From: a bacterium
GTDB taxonomy: Bacteria; Elusimicrobiota; Elusimicrobia; Elusimicrobiales; UBA9959
Length of the DNA stretch: 24,408 nt
Direction: 5' to 3'
Assembly: GCA_021812825.1 (NCBI GenBank)
Contig: JAKAMO010000007.1
Location: 26,484-50,891, forward strand
A program made the translations under genes and the position numbers. Positions 21,232 to 24,408 of this stretch are shown piece by piece. A model generated the notes under the pieces. The model made no database searches. It was not told the origin of the DNA and was given only the letters and a program-made list of their open reading frames with translations. Numbering within the stretch: the stretch's first letter is position 1; every line of letters starts with the position of its first letter.

Positions 21232-22452
21232 TCACAGGCTCCTCCGCATGGCGTTGATGGGGTTCATGCGGGCGGCGTAGACGGCCGGGTAAAGGCTGAC
21301 GAGCAGCGTGAAGACGAAGAGCGCCGCCGGGTACAGCCAGTACTGCAGCGCCCGGAACATCGGGCGGATGGGCTCGAGCATCGTTATGCCGGCGTAGTCC
21401 ACGCCGGTATAGTCCAGCCCGTGTATGCCCACCAGCCGGCAGGCGAGCAGGCCGATGGCCATGCCGACCACGGAGCTTATCAGGGACAGCGCGCCGGCCT
21501 CGCTCACTATCATCAGCCCCATCCGCCAGGGCCGCGTGCCCAGCGCGCGCAGCACCCCGAACTCGAACATGCGCTCGTAGAGCGACATGAACAGAGTGTT
21601 CATGATGCCAAGCGCGACTATGCCGGACAGTATCACCGCCGTGATGAAGATGCCGAAGGCCGACATGCTCTTCGCGGCCGCGAGCTCCGGCACCAGTTCC
21701 GGCCAGCCCTTGGCCTCGTTGCCGCCGCCGCCGTAACTGCTCCAGAATTTGAGACTCTTGTCCTCGGCCGTCCGGAGGTCCTTGAATGCCACCGCTATTT
21801 CGTGGAAGCCGCCGCGCAGGTTCAGCAGCTTCTGCGCCCGGTCCAGCCTGATGAAAGCGAAATTGGAATCCATCGCGCGCGAGCCCGAGTTCATTATCCC
21901 GCCCACGCGGAACAGGGCCTGAGCCAGGTCCCCGCCTCCGGCCGCGGCGGCCGTCAGGACCACCTTGTCGCCCAGCTCCACGCCCAGCGTGTCGGCCAGC
22001 TTCGCGCCTATCACCACCGTGTCGCCGTCCTCTTTCAGGAAGTCGCCGGTCCTTACGGTCCGGTCCAGGCGGGAGACGCCGCGCTCGGCCTCCGGGTCCA
22101 GGCCGTAGAGCAGTACCGAGCCGGAGTTGGACGGAGAGGCTATCATCGCGAACGCGACGGCCCGCGGCGCGGCGCGCGCCACCAGCGGGTCGGCCGTCAG
22201 CTCCGCCAGCAGGCGCGGCCCGCCGGCCACCTGCAGGTCCGAGTCCATCGTGTCCATGAAGCCCTTGCGGTGTATCTGGGCCTGCCCCATGAAAGTGCCG
22301 GTGGCCGTGTCTATCAGTCCCTTCAGCATGCCTACCGAGATGGCGTCGGTGAAGATCAGCGCGGCCAGGCCAAGTCCCACGGCGAGCGCCGCCAGGAAGG
22401 TCCTGCGCTTGTTGCGCAGGTTGTTGCGCCAGGCGAGCTTCAGGTAGAACAT
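21232..22452 (-). CDS. ABC transporter permease, FtsX/LolC-LolE type (second)
   Basis: 406 residues. MFYLKLAWRNNLRNKRRTFLAALAVGLGLAALIF gives the cytoplasmic basic start and first membrane span. A large extracytoplasmic MacB-type domain (about 45-270) is followed by three spans with the FtsX signature: GIVALGIMNTLFMSLYERMFEFG, VLRALGTRPWRMGLMI, and the final YPAVYAARMNPINAMR. The open frame extends further upstream but only shadows the preceding permease; the ATG at 22452 overlaps that gene's TGA (TGATG), with GGGGAG six bases before it. Similar in plan to the neighbouring permease, suggesting a LolC/LolE-type heterodimer. It ends just before repeat copy 2, which now separates it from the ATPase. 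Confidence 0.9.
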   Translation of the reverse strand: MFYLKLAWRNNLRNKRRTFLAALAVGLGLAALIFTDAISVGMLKGLIDTATGTFMGQAQIHRKGFMDTMDSDLQVAGGPRLLAELTADPLVARAAPRAVAFAMIASPSNSGSVLLYGLDPEAERGVSRLDRTVRTGDFLKEDGDTVVIGAKLADTLGVELGDKVVLTAAAAGGGDLAQALFRVGGIMNSGSRAMDSNFAFIRLDRAQKLLNLRGGFHEIAVAFKDLRTAEDKSLKFWSSYGGGGNEAKGWPELVPELAAAKSMSAFGIFITAVILSGIVALGIMNTLFMSLYERMFEFGVLRALGTRPWRMGLMIVSEAGALSLISSVVGMAIGLLACRLVGIHGLDYTGVDYAGITMLEPIRPMFRALQYWLYPAALFVFTLLVSLYPAVYAARMNPINAMRRSL

Positions 22453-23669
22453 CAGCGGCTCCCCAGCGCCTTTATGGGCGTCACGCGCGCTGCCTTCAGC
22501 GCCGGGAATACGCCTACTATCAGAGCCGCCGCCAGCACGGTGTAGGCGGGCCGGATGAAGGAGAAGGCGGTGATCGACGAGATCATCTTGGTGAACTTCA
22601 CGCCGCCGTAGCTGATGGGCTCGGGTATCGGTATGCCGTGGACGGAGAGGTAGTGGTTCAGCCCCAGCGAGAAAAGCGCCCCCGCCGCCGCGGCGGCTAT
22701 GGCCAGCAGCGTTACCTCGGCCATGATAAGCCAGAAGATGAAAGCGGGGCGTGTGCCCAGCGCCTTCAGCACGCCGTACTCGCGCGTGCGCTCCAGCACC
22801 GCCATCAATATGGTGTTCAGCACGCCGACCGCCACGATGCACATTATGATGAAGTTGGTGATGTCGCCGCCCTTCTTGTCGAGCAGCATAGCCTGGTAGA
22901 ACTCCTTCTCAGTCACCTGCCACGGCTCTACGTCCAGCGCCGGGTCCGCGAGGGCCGCGCCGACGATGGCCGCGTCCTCGCGGGCCTTGCGGTAGTCGGT
23001 GAATACCAGCGCTATCTCGTGGGCCTTGTCGCCCAGCGCCAGGAACTCGCGGGCCTTGCCTATGTGCAGCAGGCACCACGGCCCTTCGAAGGAGGATTCG
23101 GTGGCCGACAGGACGCCGGCCACCCGGAAGTTGTCGTTGGCTATGGAGCCGTCGGCGCCCTGGCCTATCAGCGAGAACTCGTCGCCGGGCTTCAGGTTGA
23201 GCGCCGAGGCGAGGCGGGCGCTTATGACCGCGCCGTCGGAGAGCTTGTCAGGGATGAAAGCGCCTTCCGCCAGCTGGGATTCCAGGCGCATGGCCTTGCG
23301 CTCGCGCGCCGGGTCTATGCCCATTACCTGCGCGCCTACGGTCTTTGAGCCGGCGAAGGCCAGCGCCGGGGTGTAGACGCGCGGGGTCCAGGCCCGGACC
23401 ACCTTCTGTCCGTCCAGCACCCGGCCTACGCGGTCCAGGCCGGAGATGGAGCGGTACAAGGAGGGCTTTTCCAGGTAACCTTTGGCGTGTACCTGCGCGT
23501 GGCCGGTGCGGCTGCGGGTGAACATGTCTATGATGGAGCCGTAGGTGCCGTCGGAGAGGGCCAGCGTGGCCGAGAACAGCGTGAAGCCGCCGGCCATCAT
23601 CAGCCCGGTCAGCAGCGTCCGGCGCCGGTTGCGCAGCAGGTTGCGCAGGGCCATCCGGAAGATCAGCAT
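22452..23669 (-). CDS. ABC transporter permease, FtsX/LolC-LolE type (first)
   Basis: 405 residues. The N-terminus MLIFRMALRNLLRNRRRTLL leads into the first membrane span (about 18-38), followed by SIIDMFTRSRTGHAQVHAKG at the start of a periplasmic domain. The C-terminal FtsX region has ITNFIIMCIVAVGVLNTILM, ERTREYGVLKALGTRPAFIF and the ending FPALKAARVTPIKALGSR. The ATG overlaps the TAA of the upstream LolA-like gene (TAATG) and the stop overlaps the next permease start, so all three are tightly coupled. In Lol systems such permeases extract lipoproteins from the inner membrane. Other FtsX-type exporters handle lipids or peptides, so the cargo is open. Confidence 0.9.
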   Translation of the reverse strand: MLIFRMALRNLLRNRRRTLLTGLMMAGGFTLFSATLALSDGTYGSIIDMFTRSRTGHAQVHAKGYLEKPSLYRSISGLDRVGRVLDGQKVVRAWTPRVYTPALAFAGSKTVGAQVMGIDPARERKAMRLESQLAEGAFIPDKLSDGAVISARLASALNLKPGDEFSLIGQGADGSIANDNFRVAGVLSATESSFEGPWCLLHIGKAREFLALGDKAHEIALVFTDYRKAREDAAIVGAALADPALDVEPWQVTEKEFYQAMLLDKKGGDITNFIIMCIVAVGVLNTILMAVLERTREYGVLKALGTRPAFIFWLIMAEVTLLAIAAAAAGALFSLGLNHYLSVHGIPIPEPISYGGVKFTKMISSITAFSFIRPAYTVLAAALIVGVFPALKAARVTPIKALGSR

Positions 23670-24408
23670 TATTTAACCCTGACGCGCTGCAGGTTGCGCA
23701 GCGAGAAGGTGTCGGCCGGCAGCTTCCCGTCGAATTCCGCCTTGATGTAGCGTATCGTGGTGCTATGGCCGGGGTTGGAGACCGGCAGCATCTTCATGAC
23801 CTTCGGCAGCTTCCGGCCGCCCATATCGGCAATATCAGAGAACTCCATCGTGCGCTGGAGTCGGCCTTTTTCGTCGAAATACTGCTCAAGGCTGGGCAGC
23901 AGCGTGTCCTTCGCCACGGTCAGCTCTATCGCCGCCCAGAGCGAAACGGTCTCCTTCTTCGGGGTGAGGCGGATATAGTAGTAGGCCGGGTCGGGTTTGG
24001 CGGGGATGAAGAAGTCGCCGGTGTAGTCGTCCATCAGCGTGCTTTCCTTCACCAGGTCGTCGTTGGTGAAGTCGGAGCCCATCCAGGAGCCCAGCATCAT
24101 CGACGGCGGGACCTTCATCACCTTGTTTATCTTCGGGAAGTAGTTCCACATCTCGTTGCCCTTGCGCAGCGTGGCCGCGCCGGCGTCGCGCGCCGGGGCG
24201 TTGATGCGGATGAAGGTCTTGTCCAGGCCTTCGGTCCAGAAGTCCATCGAGAGCGTGCGCTTCCAGTCCGGGGTCAGCACCTCCATCTCGATCTCGGCGT
24301 AGGAGCGGGAGCTGCGGTAGAGGCGGTCCACCTTTTCGAGCAGGGCCTTGACCTCCGCGGAGGTCTGCGCCGGGGCCCCGGCGGCGGCCGGCGGCGGGCA
24401 GGCGGAAG
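23669..24408 (-). CDS. LolA-like outer-membrane lipoprotein-sorting protein, itself a lipoprotein (5' end off window)
   Basis: About 245 residues are visible; the frame runs off the right edge, so the N-terminus is missing. The first visible residues are SAC followed by PPPAAAGAPAQ, which looks like the end of a lipobox with the lipidated Cys and a flexible linker. Then come VDRLYRSSRSYAEIEMEV, FIRINAPARDAGAATLRKGN, MWNYFPKINKVMKVPPSMM, GSWMGSDFTNDDL and IRYIKAEFDGKLPADTFSLR. This is the pattern of the LolA-like family PF17131, usually called outer membrane lipoprotein-sorting protein, found beside FtsX- or MMPL-type exporters. A GTG at 24331 could serve as a start but would remove the lipobox, so a start outside the window is preferred. 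It is coupled to the first permease by a one-base overlap. Confidence 0.85.
   Translation of the reverse strand, partial: SACPPPAAAGAPAQTSAEVKALLEKVDRLYRSSRSYAEIEMEVLTPDWKRTLSMDFWTEGLDKTFIRINAPARDAGAATLRKGNEMWNYFPKINKVMKVPPSMMLGSWMGSDFTNDDLVKESTLMDDYTGDFFIPAKPDPAYYYIRLTPKKETVSLWAAIELTVAKDTLLPSLEQYFDEKGRLQRTMEFSDIADMGGRKLPKVMKMLPVSNPGHSTTIRYIKAEFDGKLPADTFSLRNLQRVRVK

Noticed and set aside
22453..22842. Longer form of the second permease starting at 22842
   Set aside because: The extra 130 residues are His/Arg/Gly-rich and overlap the first permease; the ATG at 22452 with GGGGAG and the TGATG junction is far better.
23669..24331. GTG at 24331 as the start of the LolA-like gene
   Set aside because: The frame stays open to the window edge and encodes SAC plus a Pro/Ala linker, which looks like a lipobox; the true start is most likely outside the window.

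Overview
The window is GC-rich, close-packed bacterial chromosome from a diderm (Gram-negative type) organism. The diderm call rests on an ADP-heptose pathway gene, two predicted outer-membrane beta-barrel proteins, lipoboxes, and a LolA/LolC/LolD-like export set. There is no rRNA or other phylogenetic marker. The coding style (frequent AGG and ATA codons, compact operons) would fit an uncultivated phylum such as Elusimicrobiota, but that is a guess.

Layout. (1) 1-2097, plus strand: the end of a GlmS-like SIS-domain gene, an exported beta-rich protein of unknown function, and a TatD-family hydrolase, joined by 1- to 4-base overlaps. (2) 2102-7335, minus strand, read right to left: single-domain response regulator, CheC-like protein, uracil permease, GlpT-type antiporter, secreted alpha/beta hydrolase, TcdA. 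(3) 7465-8637, plus strand: a PilZ protein and a nucleotidyltransferase-fold protein. (4) 8602-10228, minus strand: an HD-GYP protein and a second single-domain response regulator. (5) 10305-17986, minus strand, one long probable operon: mtnP, cdd, accB-like, a zinc-ribbon membrane protein, accC, heptose-1-phosphate adenylyltransferase, a serine palmitoyltransferase-type enzyme and a GNAT-type putative ceramide synthase. (6) 18116-24408, minus strand: lipoprotein LolA-like carrier (cut by the window edge), two FtsX-type permeases, an AT-rich island with two small related ORFs, an ABC ATPase, and an outer-membrane barrel.

The two most interesting items are as follows. First, the adjacent serine palmitoyltransferase-like and GNAT-like genes (10305-12653) look like the first two committed steps of bacterial sphingolipid (ceramide) synthesis, placed downstream of fatty-acid and LPS-heptose genes. 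Second, the Lol-like export operon is split by an approximately 0.9 kb AT-rich island. The island is bracketed by two inverted copies of an approximately 110-base repeat whose cores are conserved while their terminal arms differ in sequence yet remain self-complementary. Inside the island, two tandem BamE-like domains lie in overlapping frames that a one-base change in an A7 run would fuse.

No tRNA, rRNA, CRISPR array or transposase was seen. No gene-free stretch exceeds 300 bases. The longest gaps (20038-20296 and 20952-21231) hold the repeat elements and the flanks of the AT-rich island.
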